A DNA stretch of 44,134 bases, taken from assembly GCA_012518645.1 (NCBI GenBank), contig JAAYRS010000050.1:1-44134 (forward strand). The letters run 5' to 3'. The notes below the pieces were generated by a model, which searched no databases, was not told where the DNA came from, and saw only the letters and a program-made list of their open reading frames with translations. Of the stretch, positions 17,190 through 25,337 are shown piece after piece. This DNA is from Bacillota bacterium. GTDB lineage: Bacteria > Bacillota > Limnochordia > Darwinibacteriales > Darwinibacteriaceae. A program made the translations under genes and the position numbers. Positions within the stretch are counted from its first letter, which is position 1, and every line of letters begins with the position of its first letter.

Positions 17190-18044
17190 TTGTCTAAAAC
17201 CTGCCTCGTCCTCGACTGTTTTGCCTTACTCTACCGCGCTTTTTTCGGTTTGCCAACTACTATCCGCGCTCAGAACGGACAAGCCATTAATGCCGCCCTA
17301 GGGTTTTATAATTCCGTTTCTTCCCTTATCAACCAGTTCCAACCGGATTACCTGTTTGTGGCTTCAGATCATCCGGCGCCTACCTTCCGCCACTTACTCT
17401 ATTCTGATTATAAAGCCCAAAGACCTCCTATGCCTGATGAGCTGCGCAGCCAAATACCCCTGGTGGAAAAAATGATTGAAAGCCTAAGACTCCCTCTCTT
17501 ACAGCTGCCCGGCTACGAGGCAGACGATGTCATCGGCACCATAACCAAATATATTCCCAAGGATACCCACTGCTATATCATCACTACCGACCAAGACACC
17601 TTACAGTTGGCCTCGGAGCAGGTCACCATTGTCACTCCCAACCGCAAAGCAAATAAGATGTTTACTCCTGAATTGGTTCGGCACCAACTGGGAGTGGGGC
17701 CGGAATCGGTTCCCGATCTAAAGGCTTTAATGGGCGATGCCAGTGACAATATTCCCGGGATCCCCTTGGTGGGCCCAAAAACAGCGGTGCGCTGGCTTAA
17801 ACTTTACGGTTCCTTAGATCAGCTTTTAAGCCAAGCCCATCTTTTGCCGGGTAAAGCCGGGTCTAATTTAGCCCAAAGGCGGGAAGAAGCCTTACTCTAC
17901 AGGCGCCTGGCTACAATTGTCCGCAACGTCCCCGCCCTTCCCTGTTGGCGGGCGGGGCGCCTGAATTTTGATCAAAACGAAGTGCGCCGCACCTTGGATT
18001 CCATCGGGATTAGGGCATCCGTCCCCCAAGTAGGCTCAGCCTAA
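17190..18044 (+). CDS. 5'-3' exonuclease (Pol I N-terminal domain homologue)
   Basis: A 284-residue stand-alone FEN-type nuclease. Acidic metal-binding clusters are present: 'VLDCFALLYRAFF', 'GYEADDVIGT', 'TTDQDTLQL' and the H3TH segment 'LMGDASDNIPGIPLVGPKTAVRWL'. It matches the nuclease domain of DNA polymerase I and the separate YpcP/ExoIX-type proteins that remove RNA primers or flaps. Start TTG 17190 follows AAAGGAG. The polymerase domain is absent and no continuation is found downstream, so it is a true short form. Confidence 0.9.
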   Translation: MSKTCLVLDCFALLYRAFFGLPTTIRAQNGQAINAALGFYNSVSSLINQFQPDYLFVASDHPAPTFRHLLYSDYKAQRPPMPDELRSQIPLVEKMIESLRLPLLQLPGYEADDVIGTITKYIPKDTHCYIITTDQDTLQLASEQVTIVTPNRKANKMFTPELVRHQLGVGPESVPDLKALMGDASDNIPGIPLVGPKTAVRWLKLYGSLDQLLSQAHLLPGKAGSNLAQRREEALLYRRLATIVRNVPALPCWRAGRLNFDQNEVRRTLDSIGIRASVPQVGSA

Positions 18045-18099
18045 ACCAACCCCGTTTTATTAAATCCTGAATGTTTTAACTCCAATTATTTGATTATTC

Positions 18100-18128
18100 T
18101 TGACATAGTTTTGACAACTGTGTACAAT
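18100..18128 (+). promoter_or_regulatory. Strong sigma-A-type promoter for the C39 peptidase/barrel pair
   Basis: TTGACA (18100-18105), 17-base spacer, TACAAT (18123-18128). A second TTGACA sits in the spacer at 18111. The predicted start of transcription is near 18135, right at the AAAGGAGG ribosome site, so the 5' leader would be extremely short. Confidence 0.7.
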
Positions 18129-18160
18129 ACAATCAAAGGAGGTGTGCTTCGATCTGGCTC

Positions 18161-18688
18161 TTGCTTTTTTTGCATCTATTCAGCGCCCTAAGCCCTTATG
18201 AACAAACAAAATACGAGGGAACTGTCCCGCAGCAGTCTTCCTGGGATTGCGGCCCCGCGGCCGCTGCCACAGTTTTGGAGTTAGCGGGGATAACCCCTTC
18301 CCCTTGGCCTGAAAATACTCCAAACCAAACCATTTCCCTAGCCCTTCTAGCCGATTATTTTCATGATCACGGCTTAGAGGCAGTAGGTTATAAAGTTAAT
18401 TGGGAGCAGCTTCAATATTTTTTCGAAAACTTCCCAAACCGCCCTTTATTGGCCCACCGCTCCTCAGATGAAGGGCATTTTGTTGTCCTGCTCGGTTTTG
18501 CCGGGAAATACCCGGTGCTGGCAGACCCCAGCGCGGGACTGCGGGTTTTAGCCCCAAGTCTATTCCGCAAGGATTTCCAGGGCTATATCCTTCATTTTCC
18601 CCAACTTCCCGAGCTAAACCGAGTTCAAGAACTTCTTTTTCTAGGCGGACAGCGGTTAAATTTGCTTCAAAACACTATAAATTTTTAG
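18161..18688 (+). CDS. C39-family cysteine peptidase-like protein, probably exported
   Basis: The 175-residue product carries the C39 fold signature: catalytic Cys in 'SWDCGPAAAATVLELAGI', a GxHFVVLLG motif ('EGHFVVLLGF') with the His, and 'LADPSAGLRVL' with the Asp. Stand-alone C39 proteins usually process or cleave peptides at the cell surface. A short hydrophobic N-terminus may anchor it. The listed TTG 18161 lies 18 bases after the AAAGGAGG site; an in-frame ATC at 18152 is spaced by nine and would give a longer hydrophobic leader, so the true start may be non-canonical. The barrel-like gene follows 10 bases later. Confidence 0.75.
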   Translation: MLFLHLFSALSPYEQTKYEGTVPQQSSWDCGPAAAATVLELAGITPSPWPENTPNQTISLALLADYFHDHGLEAVGYKVNWEQLQYFFENFPNRPLLAHRSSDEGHFVVLLGFAGKYPVLADPSAGLRVLAPSLFRKDFQGYILHFPQLPELNRVQELLFLGGQRLNLLQNTINF

Positions 18689-18698
18689 GAGGGATTTT

Positions 18699-19295
18699 TT
18701 GATCCAAAAAAATTTGATTATAATTGTGATCATCTGCCTCTTTTTAAGTTCCACAACTGTCCAGGCCTCCTGGGTTTGGGAAATAGCTGTTTGGAATTCA
18801 CCGCACGGGCAGCAACAGATCTTTTCCACTGAACTCTGCCGCGCTTGGAAGTTCCGCCGATTTTGGCGGGCAGAGCTGGCCGCAGCCGGCCAATTTACGC
18901 GGCCTGGGCCGGGCCAAGGAGAGGATCTTTTCCAGCCCCGGGCCTCTCTTCTTTATCGGCCTTCCTTAAGAGAAGCAACCCATGGTAAATTTAGTCTAAC
19001 CTATCACCCCAAAGTTAGCCGCTGGGAGTTGGCAGCGGGCTTGGAAGTAATGGCAGATCCTCTCTTGCTCTCCGCAGCGCTTCAGGGAAATAACCGGGAG
19101 GCCGGCCTCAATTTGGGTTTGGTTTTTGCTGCCAATGAAAGGTGGGCCTTGGGAGCCCACCTTCACTACACCCGAAATTCTCTTTATACTTTTCAAGTTC
19201 ATCATTCCAAGGCTCAAAACACGATCCAAACTATTAGTTACAGCCGCAGCCTGGACGGTTCCTTGCAGCGCCTGGGCTTAAAGCTTACTTTCTGA
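18699..19295 (+). CDS. Small exported beta-barrel-like protein
   Basis: I recognise no named family. Start TTG 18699 follows TAGGAGGGA. A signal peptide (about residues 1-23, ending 'VQA') precedes a roughly 175-residue body of short alternating polar/hydrophobic stretches such as 'WRAELAAAGQF', 'RASLLYRP', 'KFSLTYHP', 'WELAAGLEV', 'AGLNLGLVF', 'WALGAHLHYT'. The last residues 'RLGLKLTF' end in Phe with hydrophobic residues at alternate positions, like the beta-signal recognised by the BAM complex. This suggests a small outer-membrane barrel of 8-10 strands. It is co-transcribed with the C39 peptidase and overlaps the 3' end of pepF by 18 bases. Confidence 0.6.
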   Translation: MIQKNLIIIVIICLFLSSTTVQASWVWEIAVWNSPHGQQQIFSTELCRAWKFRRFWRAELAAAGQFTRPGPGQGEDLFQPRASLLYRPSLREATHGKFSLTYHPKVSRWELAAGLEVMADPLLLSAALQGNNREAGLNLGLVFAANERWALGAHLHYTRNSLYTFQVHHSKAQNTIQTISYSRSLDGSLQRLGLKLTF

Positions 19296-21080
19296 AAGCT
19301 CTTCCAATTCGTCTAAAAGCTGGGCAAACACCCCCATGGCCCGAACAATAGGTTCTGGTTTGTTCATGTCCACCCCCGCCTGCCGCAGAAGGTTAAGGGG
19401 GTAATCGGAACCGCCGCTGCTTAAAAAGGTCAAATAACGCTTTACGGCTGTTTCCCCTTCTTCCAAAATTTGTTGGGCTAAGGAAATAGCTGCTGAAAAA
19501 CCGGTGGCATACTTATAGACATAGAAGGGACGGTAGAAATGGGGTATTCTAGCCCATTCCAACGCAATCTGTTCATCCACCACCAGGTCCTCCCCAAAGT
19601 ATTTTTGGTTTAACTGGTAATAGATCTGAGATAGTTGTTCGGATGTAATCGGGAGGCCCCGGCTTACTTGCTCGTGAATTATCATTTCAAATTCAGCAAA
19701 CATGGTCTGACGGAAAACCGTCCCCCGAAACTGCTCTAAATAATGGTTAAGAAGATAAGCCCGCCTTTGAGGATCTTCTGTCTTTTTCAGCAAATGGTCA
19801 ATTAAAATTGCTTCATTCAAAGTGGAGGCAACTTCCGCTACGAAAATAGTGTATTGGGAATTAATAAACTCTTGGCTTTTGTTGGAGTAATAGGTGTGCA
19901 AAGCATGGCCTAACTCTTGGGCCAGGGTGAATACATTGTCTAAAGTCTCCTGATAATTTAGGAGCACATAAGGATGAACGCCATAGGTGCCCCAGGAATA
20001 AGCCCCGCTGGTCTTACCCCTGCTTTCCGTCCAATCGATCCAACCATCTTGGAAACTCCGGTTTAAGTCCTTTAGGTACTCCGCACCTAAAGGCTGCAGC
20101 CCTTCTTGAACCATGGCGATAGCCTCTTCCCTGGGAATTTCCAAATGCTGGTCTTGAACCATGGGCACGTAAAGATCGTACATATGCAGCTGATCCAAGC
20201 CCAAAAGTTTAGTCCGCAAACGAACATAGCGGTGCAGAAGGTGCAGGTGACTGTGAATAGAGTCAATTAAATTCGTGTAAACTTCCGGCGGGACATTATC
20301 CACATCCAAGGCCATTTCTAAAGACGAATCATATTTCCTCACTTTGGAAAAATATAGTTCTTTTTTTACCGCGGCCAAGTAGGTTGTCCCCAACGTATTT
20401 TTCCAGCTTCCATAGGTATTGTACATAGCCTCAAAAGCACCCTTGCGGACCTCCCGCTTTTTGGATTCCAGAAGCTTGATATAGCGGCCGTGGGTTAATT
20501 CCACCATTTCCCCCGCATCGTTTTCTACATTGGGAAACTTTAGATCGGCGTTGTTAAACATGCGAAAGATATTGCCCGGCGCCTCTGCTATTTCCCCCGC
20601 CGCAGCCAACAATTCTTCCTGTTCGGCGGGAAGTGTGTGTTCTTTCATCCTGAATAGGTTTTCTAAATAGTGTTCGTAAACAGCGAGCCCCGGAACCTCT
20701 TTAATCCAACCACGAACAACCTCTTGTTCCAAATCCAAAATTTCCGGCTCCAAGAATGCCCCGGCGGCACTTAATTCCACTGCCGCGGCCGTAGCTTGAG
20801 CCGCATAGCCTTGATAGAGAGAATTGGCGTTATCTTCATCTTTCCTCATTTGTGCGTAGGAAATAAGATGCCCCAGCAGAACCCCAAGTTCATCGTGGAC
20901 CTGCAAAGCAGTAAGGAGGGATTTTCCCGATTTGATCGTACCCCGCAGTGACTCTACTTTTTCTCTGCTGGCTTTAGCCTTTTCCAAATCTTGTTCCCAA
21001 TCCTGGTTTGTGGCGTAGATATCTTCTAAACGCCATTTTAGTTCTTCCCTTATTTCTTGACGTTTGGGAAGTTTGCCCAT
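19278..21080 (-). CDS. pepF: Oligoendopeptidase F (M3B) homologue with altered zinc motif
   Basis: A 600-residue M3 peptidase with the usual PepF architecture: helical N-terminal half ('EELKWRLEDIYATNQDWE'), 'YDSSLEMALDVDNVPPEVY', and the catalytic region around residue 387. PepF enzymes cut short cytoplasmic peptides using Zn bound by HExxH. Here the motif reads 'TLAQELGHALHTYYS': codon CAA gives Gln where the first zinc His belongs. The following Glu, the second His and the downstream third-ligand region ('EVASTLNEAI') are intact, so this is a single-codon change. The enzyme may be inactive or moonlighting, or the base may be miscalled. Start ATG 21080 follows AAAGGAG. Confidence 0.85.
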   Translation of the reverse strand: MGKLPKRQEIREELKWRLEDIYATNQDWEQDLEKAKASREKVESLRGTIKSGKSLLTALQVHDELGVLLGHLISYAQMRKDEDNANSLYQGYAAQATAAAVELSAAGAFLEPEILDLEQEVVRGWIKEVPGLAVYEHYLENLFRMKEHTLPAEQEELLAAAGEIAEAPGNIFRMFNNADLKFPNVENDAGEMVELTHGRYIKLLESKKREVRKGAFEAMYNTYGSWKNTLGTTYLAAVKKELYFSKVRKYDSSLEMALDVDNVPPEVYTNLIDSIHSHLHLLHRYVRLRTKLLGLDQLHMYDLYVPMVQDQHLEIPREEAIAMVQEGLQPLGAEYLKDLNRSFQDGWIDWTESRGKTSGAYSWGTYGVHPYVLLNYQETLDNVFTLAQELGHALHTYYSNKSQEFINSQYTIFVAEVASTLNEAILIDHLLKKTEDPQRRAYLLNHYLEQFRGTVFRQTMFAEFEMIIHEQVSRGLPITSEQLSQIYYQLNQKYFGEDLVVDEQIALEWARIPHFYRPFYVYKYATGFSAAISLAQQILEEGETAVKRYLTFLSSGGSDYPLNLLRQAGVDMNKPEPIVRAMGVFAQLLDELEELSESKL

Positions 21081-21205
21081 TTTTAGTCCGCTCCTTTGTC
21101 TTCTTTATTCTTTCCTTCTTTCTCCTTAAATGAATCCTATCCTCCCTTAGGTGCAAAAACAGGATCTTTTTCGTTTATGTGGAAATAGAAATTGAGGTGA
21201 AGGCT

Positions 21206-23350
21206 ATGAATACCCCAGAGGTTTTTGCCCTCGATATTGGAACCAGGAAAATTGCCGGTTTGTTGATGTCACCGACAGAAGAAGGCTTTGTGATTAATCA
21301 CGGCTCATTATATCAGCAACTGCCTAAAGCCATGGCTGACGGGCAAATACATCATATTGACGCCGTAACTAAAATAATTTCTAGAGTTAAAAAGGAACTG
21401 GAAGAAAAAAGCGGCCGAGACTTAAAGCAAGTGGCAGTAGCGGCCGCTGGACGTTCTTTAATCACCCGCACCGGCAGAAGCAGTATTGCATTAAGGCCTA
21501 ACCAACGCCTTTCCGCCTCCGAAGTGAAGGCTTTAGAATTAGAGGCAGTGTGGTCCGCTATTAAAAAACTATCCGCTGACGGGCAAGAAGGAGTTTTAGA
21601 CAGCTATCTCTGTGTTGGCTACAGCACTGTCCACTATTACTTAGATCAAGAGCCCATTGGCTCTTTACTTGGGCACCAAGGCAGGGAAGGCCAGGTTGAA
21701 GTCATTGCCACCTTTTTGCCGCGCATCGTTATCAACTCCTTGGGGACTGCTTTGGAAAATGCCGGATTAGAAATGGCCTCTTTAACCCTGGAACCCATTG
21801 CCGCCATGCATATAGTAGTGCCGGCCACCATGCGCATGCTGAACATTGCCTTAGTAGATATAGGAGCAGGCACTTCTGACCTGGCCATTTCAGCCCAAGG
21901 CACAGTTCGGGCTTACGGCATGGTTTCCAGTGCCGGTGATCAGATTACTAAAGAGATTTCTAATCACTTTTTACTTGATTTGGCTGTGGCGGAGCAGGTT
22001 AAAGTAAACCTCCGGCCGGGTAAAACTACGAGATGCCGCGATGTTTTCGGAAATGAGCTGGCGCTTAGCTACGAACAAATCTTAGAGGTGATTCATCCCA
22101 AAACAATAGAGTTAACGGAAAAAATCGCCCAGGAAATCCTCCGCCTCAATGACGGTCCGCCTAAAGGCATTATTTTAATCGGCGGAGGCAGCCTTACACC
22201 CAAATTGGCCCCCCTTTTGGCCAAGATTTTGGACCTGCCGGAAAATTTAGTCCGCGTCCGCGATCGGACTAATCTTCCGGTGGTAGAAGGCGCCCCCCAC
22301 TTCAGCGGACCGGAAATAATTACACCTATCGGTATCGGCTGCACTTACCTGGACGGATTAGCCATGGAGTTAACGCACGTTACCGTTAATGATGAAAAAC
22401 TCCAATTTTTGAAATTAACCTCCTCCACTGTAGGCGATGCCCTTGTTAACAGCGGGCTCACCCCGGCCGATCTTATCGGCAGGCCGGGCCCTGCTTACAC
22501 TGTGGAAATTAACAACCGCTGCGTTTCTATCCCGGGCACTATGGGTAAGCCCGCCCTAATTTTAAAAAACGAGAAGCCGGCGGAGTTGGAAACAAATTTG
22601 AATGAAGGGGATCAAATAACTGTTACCCCCGGTGTTCCCGGAAAGTCACCTCAAATAACAGTGGGGGAATTTGTGGATGCGGAAAGCTACACTTTTGAAA
22701 TCACCTTAAACGGATCCCCTTTGACAGTGGAACCCATCCTTTTAGTGAATAAGGAACCGCAAAACAAAGACTATCTAATTCAAGATCGGGATAAAATCAC
22801 ATTGCAACCGATAACTAATATCCGGGAATTATTACAGCATTTAGATCTTCCCCTGCAGCGGGAAATCCGTTTTAAACTAAACGGGAAAGAAACAACAGCC
22901 CTGGAAAAAATCAAGGTGCTGATTAATGGAAAAGAAAAACCATTACAAACAGCGTTACGTCAAGGCCAAAACATAGAATTTCGGCATGAAAAATGTACTC
23001 TTGGCGACATCTGCCGGCCGGCGCAGGGCCCTGTTAGCATTACCGTCACCATTAACGAGCAGCCCTTTAAATTAAGCCCTCCGCAATCAATCCCTCTCGT
23101 GAACGGCGAAAAAGCCTCTTTTGATCAAATCATCAAACAAAACGATGTAATCGAATACCAAGCCGGAAGAGAGCTTTTGAATTCTTTTATCGTCACGGAC
23201 ATCTTTCGGGACTATCAGCCCGAAGAACCTTTTCTTAAAACTGGAGGCAAGATCCTAGTCAACGGGGAAGAAGCCGGCTTTACCACCCCTTTAAAAAACG
23301 GGGATAAAATTGAATTGATTTCTTTGGAAACGGGAGAAGTGGCTACCTGA
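21206..23350 (+). CDS. FtsA-like actin-fold ATPase with long C-terminal beta-rich repeat region
   Basis: I place the start at ATG 21206 (GAGGTG six bases upstream), not GTG 21179, giving 714 residues. The first ~385 residues form an FtsA/PilM-type actin fold: phosphate-1 'ALDIGTRKIAG' (8-18), 'VAVAAAGRSLITRTG', phosphate-2 'LVDIGAGTSDLAI' near 218, and adenosine motif 'IILIGGGSLTPKL' near 326. About 320 further residues follow that classical FtsA lacks. They contain several units of the form 'VNGE...LKNGDKIEL' (e.g. 'LVNGEKASFDQIIKQNDVIEY', 'ILVNGEEAGFTTPLKNGDK') like small beta-grasp repeats. No amphipathic membrane helix is obvious at the end. A cytoskeletal or division-related role is inferred; it is not the canonical FtsA next to ftsZ. 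Confidence 0.75.
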   Translation: MNTPEVFALDIGTRKIAGLLMSPTEEGFVINHGSLYQQLPKAMADGQIHHIDAVTKIISRVKKELEEKSGRDLKQVAVAAAGRSLITRTGRSSIALRPNQRLSASEVKALELEAVWSAIKKLSADGQEGVLDSYLCVGYSTVHYYLDQEPIGSLLGHQGREGQVEVIATFLPRIVINSLGTALENAGLEMASLTLEPIAAMHIVVPATMRMLNIALVDIGAGTSDLAISAQGTVRAYGMVSSAGDQITKEISNHFLLDLAVAEQVKVNLRPGKTTRCRDVFGNELALSYEQILEVIHPKTIELTEKIAQEILRLNDGPPKGIILIGGGSLTPKLAPLLAKILDLPENLVRVRDRTNLPVVEGAPHFSGPEIITPIGIGCTYLDGLAMELTHVTVNDEKLQFLKLTSSTVGDALVNSGLTPADLIGRPGPAYTVEINNRCVSIPGTMGKPALILKNEKPAELETNLNEGDQITVTPGVPGKSPQITVGEFVDAESYTFEITLNGSPLTVEPILLVNKEPQNKDYLIQDRDKITLQPITNIRELLQHLDLPLQREIRFKLNGKETTALEKIKVLINGKEKPLQTALRQGQNIEFRHEKCTLGDICRPAQGPVSITVTINEQPFKLSPPQSIPLVNGEKASFDQIIKQNDVIEYQAGRELLNSFIVTDIFRDYQPEEPFLKTGGKILVNGEEAGFTTPLKNGDKIELISLETGEVAT

Positions 23351-23480
23351 TTGAGCAGGCCGGCCCTCTAGCATAATACCCGCTGTTCGCACAGGCGGTT
23401 CCAGGGTTTTGCCTTTAATTTTGGAGTAATAATTTTAAAACAAAGTAGGTCCGCTTCTAAATAAGTATGCGCGTAAGGCA

Positions 23481-23524
23481 CTAAAAAACGATAGGGAAAA
23501 TAAATTTCGCTATCGTTTTCTTAG
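23481..23524 (+). repeat. Long inverted repeat (10-14 bp arms)
   Basis: CTAAAAAACGATAG and CTATCGTTTTCTTAG pair over ten perfect bases (AAAACGATAG/CTATCGTTTT) plus four more after a one-base bulge, around a 15-base loop. It could end transcription from the FtsA-like gene or from the decayed minus-strand genes, or be a fragment of a small mobile element. Confidence 0.5.
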
Positions 23525-23549
23525 CCTTATATGAAATTGAATTTAGAAC

Positions 23550-23767
23550 TTAAAATACTTCCGGCTCACCGAAATAATCACCCGCAAGACGGATAAACTT
23601 CATCCCGGTATCCGATAAAAAACTTGTGTTAGTCATGATTGTCAATGTCAGAAAAGGGCTTTGTTTGATATCTATCAGCCGGAAAATAGGTTCTTTAAAA
23701 AATATTTCGCCCTAATACGGGTCTGAATTGTAATCCGCATTCCCCAGGTTCTTTTTTTCAAATTCAT
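23550..23767 (-). pseudogene. Decayed small gene (about 72 codons) with amber stop and A-run frameshift
   Basis: A minus-strand frame reads 'NLGNADYNSDPY', then a TAG at 23712-23714, then 'GEIFFKEPIFRLIDIK' and 'SFLSDTGMKFIRLAGDYFGE' to a TAA at 23550. The ATG at 23767 is out of frame by one base across a run of seven A; one extra A restores 'MNLKKKNLGNADY'. Codon-like composition over the whole length argues for a former gene. I do not recognise the protein. Confidence 0.4.
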
Positions 23768-23777
23768 TCTATCAGAA

Positions 23778-23926
23778 TTATTTGGAACTGTCATTTTCAA
23801 TTTCCACGGAGTTTGGAACAGGATCATCAAAAAACACTACTTCTAAATGCTCTTCTAAAGATGCAATTTGTTTTGGTTTTCAGCCGCTTTAGAAAAATGA
23901 TTATATCTTTTGATGGCTTCGAAACA
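23778..23926 (-). pseudogene. Decayed gene 3' end with frameshift
   Basis: Just upstream of the previous remnant, 'CFEAIKRYNHFSKAAENQNK' shifts frame by one base into 'QIASLEEHLEVVFFDDPVPN' and 'SVEIENDSSK', then stops at 23778. The helical then acidic pattern looks like the C-terminus of a protein. The family is not recognised and the upstream part cannot be followed past about 23926. Confidence 0.35.
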
Positions 23927-24000
23927 CAAGAAACACGATAATCCCAAAATCCCCACTTTCCATCTTAAAACCTAAGATATCGTGGAATTACTATCAAGTA

Positions 24001-24014
24001 TCCGTAATTACGGA
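24001..24014. repeat. 14-base perfect palindrome TCCGTAATTACGGA
   Basis: A complete palindrome in the gene-free stretch. It could be an operator left from the decayed genes. Nothing else links it to a regulator. Confidence 0.35.
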
Positions 24015-24085
24015 TCTTTGCGATTACGTTATTTCTACTGCCGATAATTATTGTTTCTTACACCTTTCCGGGCCCCGATCCCAGT

Positions 24086-24113
24086 CAAAGCCCCGCGATT
24101 AGGCGGGGCTTTG
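24086..24113 (-). terminator. Terminator-like hairpin downstream of the DUF4163/DUF3298 gene
   Basis: CAAAGCCCCGC and GCGGGGCTTTG (11-base perfect arms, 6-base loop) begin three bases after the stop codon on the minus strand. The U-run is short and lies within the stem. Confidence 0.6.
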
Positions 24114-24115
24114 AA

Positions 24116-24814
24116 TTACTCTAAGGGAAAAGTAAATTTCTGAATTCCGGAGACATAAGGGGCTATTTCATAAAGCCCGAAATAAACGACTATGCTCTTT
24201 TCCTGAAGGTAAAACCCCTGCGGTTCTTGGAACATATCCGCGGTAAACTCAGGGATTAAAAACCGGGCAGGATCTTTTTTTACCTCCCCGTTGATAATTT
24301 CTGCCAGCCGGGCCCGCTGCGCCGGCTCGGGAAGAACGTCTTCAAATTCTAAAACCTGCCCCGTAGTTAAATCAAGGTTGATAGCTTCTAAATAGGTCAT
24401 CCCGTGGGCCCCACCCGTATATTGGTAAAAAGTCAGGGTAAGGCTTAATAGACCGCCTTTATTCAACCTTACTTCGTAATCTACCAGCCCCGCGTGGGGA
24501 AAAGCAGCTTGGGGATACATTTCTTTGGTTTTTTGAGCAGATTCCAAAGTTTCCCGGATAAAGCCTTCTACCCGCAGCTTAATTACCTCATTAATCTCAG
24601 ACTGCCATTTTGGGTTCATTGCTGCCCCAATTTGGGGAATCACTGCTTCAATTTCAACCCAAGGGTCCTTTTTCAAATAGTGATGTTCGTAAAGAAAGGC
24701 CTTGTTTGGAAAACCACCCAGAATTCGCGATTGGTAAGGACTTCCATAAGCAACACAGCTTAAACTTAGAAGCACGGTAATTACTAAAAGAACAATTTTG
24801 GGCCTCGTACTAAT
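24116..24814 (-). CDS. Secreted DUF4163/DUF3298 (PdaC N-terminal/RsiV-like) domain protein, probable ATT start
   Basis: The body ('YYQYTGGAHGMTY'-like segment 'TFYQYTGGAHGMTYLEAINLDLTTG', 'LEFEDVLPEPAQ', 'FYLQEKSIVVYFGLYEIAPYVSG') follows the DUF4163 plus DUF3298 pair found in PdaC, RsiV and similar extracellular proteins. The listed GTG 24775 has no ribosome site and would begin inside a hydrophobic helix. Extending upstream in frame, ATT at 24814 directly follows GGAGGAGGTGC and gives a complete signal peptide 'MSTRPKIVLLVITVLLSLS'. No ATG, GTG or TTG exists in frame near that site, so an AUU start is the best reading. It lies 13 bases after the PNPOx-like gene, in one operon. Function beyond extracellular location is unknown. 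Confidence 0.7.
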   Translation of the reverse strand: MSTRPKIVLLVITVLLSLSCVAYGSPYQSRILGGFPNKAFLYEHHYLKKDPWVEIEAVIPQIGAAMNPKWQSEINEVIKLRVEGFIRETLESAQKTKEMYPQAAFPHAGLVDYEVRLNKGGLLSLTLTFYQYTGGAHGMTYLEAINLDLTTGQVLEFEDVLPEPAQRARLAEIINGEVKKDPARFLIPEFTADMFQEPQGFYLQEKSIVVYFGLYEIAPYVSGIQKFTFPLE

Positions 24815-24827
24815 GCACCTCCTCCAG

Positions 24828-25280
24828 CTAATAGTAACGCCAGTTTTGTTTCAGATGAGCGGACCCCAAACGATCAACGTAAACGGCTGAATCGCAAAAA
24901 ATCTGGATTAGCCTTGCCTGAGATGAAAGGGGCCAGGGGCAAAGTTTTTCCGCCACAGCATACTCTTCGCTAGCTGAAGCCAGCACCTCGGCGGTACCAA
25001 AAAACTGGACTCCTTTAATTTGATGATAATCTTCCTGAAAAGGTGAGGCCACCAAGAGGCAGACTTCCCCGTTAACTTCTAAATTATCAAACTTACTGCC
25101 GCCTTGCGAAGGAATATAAATGTGGAAATTGTCATCTAAAAAATATTTTACAGGGCTAACCCTTAGCCCAGCTGGGCCCATCGTGCCTAAAGCCCCCGTA
25201 TCTCTGCTGCGGGCAAAAGAAAGGATGGCTTCTTTCAATTCTTCTTGAGTTAACTTATCCTCAAAGAGTGTGGTGGACAT
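24828..25280 (-). CDS. Pyridoxamine 5'-phosphate oxidase-like FMN-binding split-barrel protein
   Basis: A 150-residue split-barrel flavoprotein with 'TGALGTMGPAGLRVSPVKYFLDDNFHIYIP', 'SKFDNLEVNGEVCLLV' and 'GVQFFGTAEVL', the usual PNPOx-like strand order. Such proteins bind FMN, F420 or haem and reduce diverse substrates; true PdxH needs further residues not seen here. Start ATG 25280 follows AAAGGA. The secreted DUF3298 gene follows directly. Confidence 0.8.
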   Translation of the reverse strand: MSTTLFEDKLTQEELKEAILSFARSRDTGALGTMGPAGLRVSPVKYFLDDNFHIYIPSQGGSKFDNLEVNGEVCLLVASPFQEDYHQIKGVQFFGTAEVLASASEEYAVAEKLCPWPLSSQARLIQIFCDSAVYVDRLGSAHLKQNWRYY

Positions 25281-25337
25281 AATTTTTTCCTTTCTGTTTT
25301 TGCTACTAGAGTGCCCTTTTGGTTTCTAAATCATGCT

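Larger units (their letters stand above)
23351..24115. other. Gene-poor stretch with decayed coding remnants and inverted repeats
   Basis: About 765 bases carry no intact gene. On the minus strand two consecutive frames look like ruined genes (entered separately). There is also a long imperfect hairpin at 23481-23524, a 14-base palindrome at 24001, and a terminator-like stem at 24086. The remainder shows nothing I can name. Confidence 0.5.

Noticed and set aside
23712-23714. TAG in the decayed gene as a pyrrolysine codon
   Set aside because: A separate one-base frameshift in the same frame and no pyl context in the window make decay far more likely.
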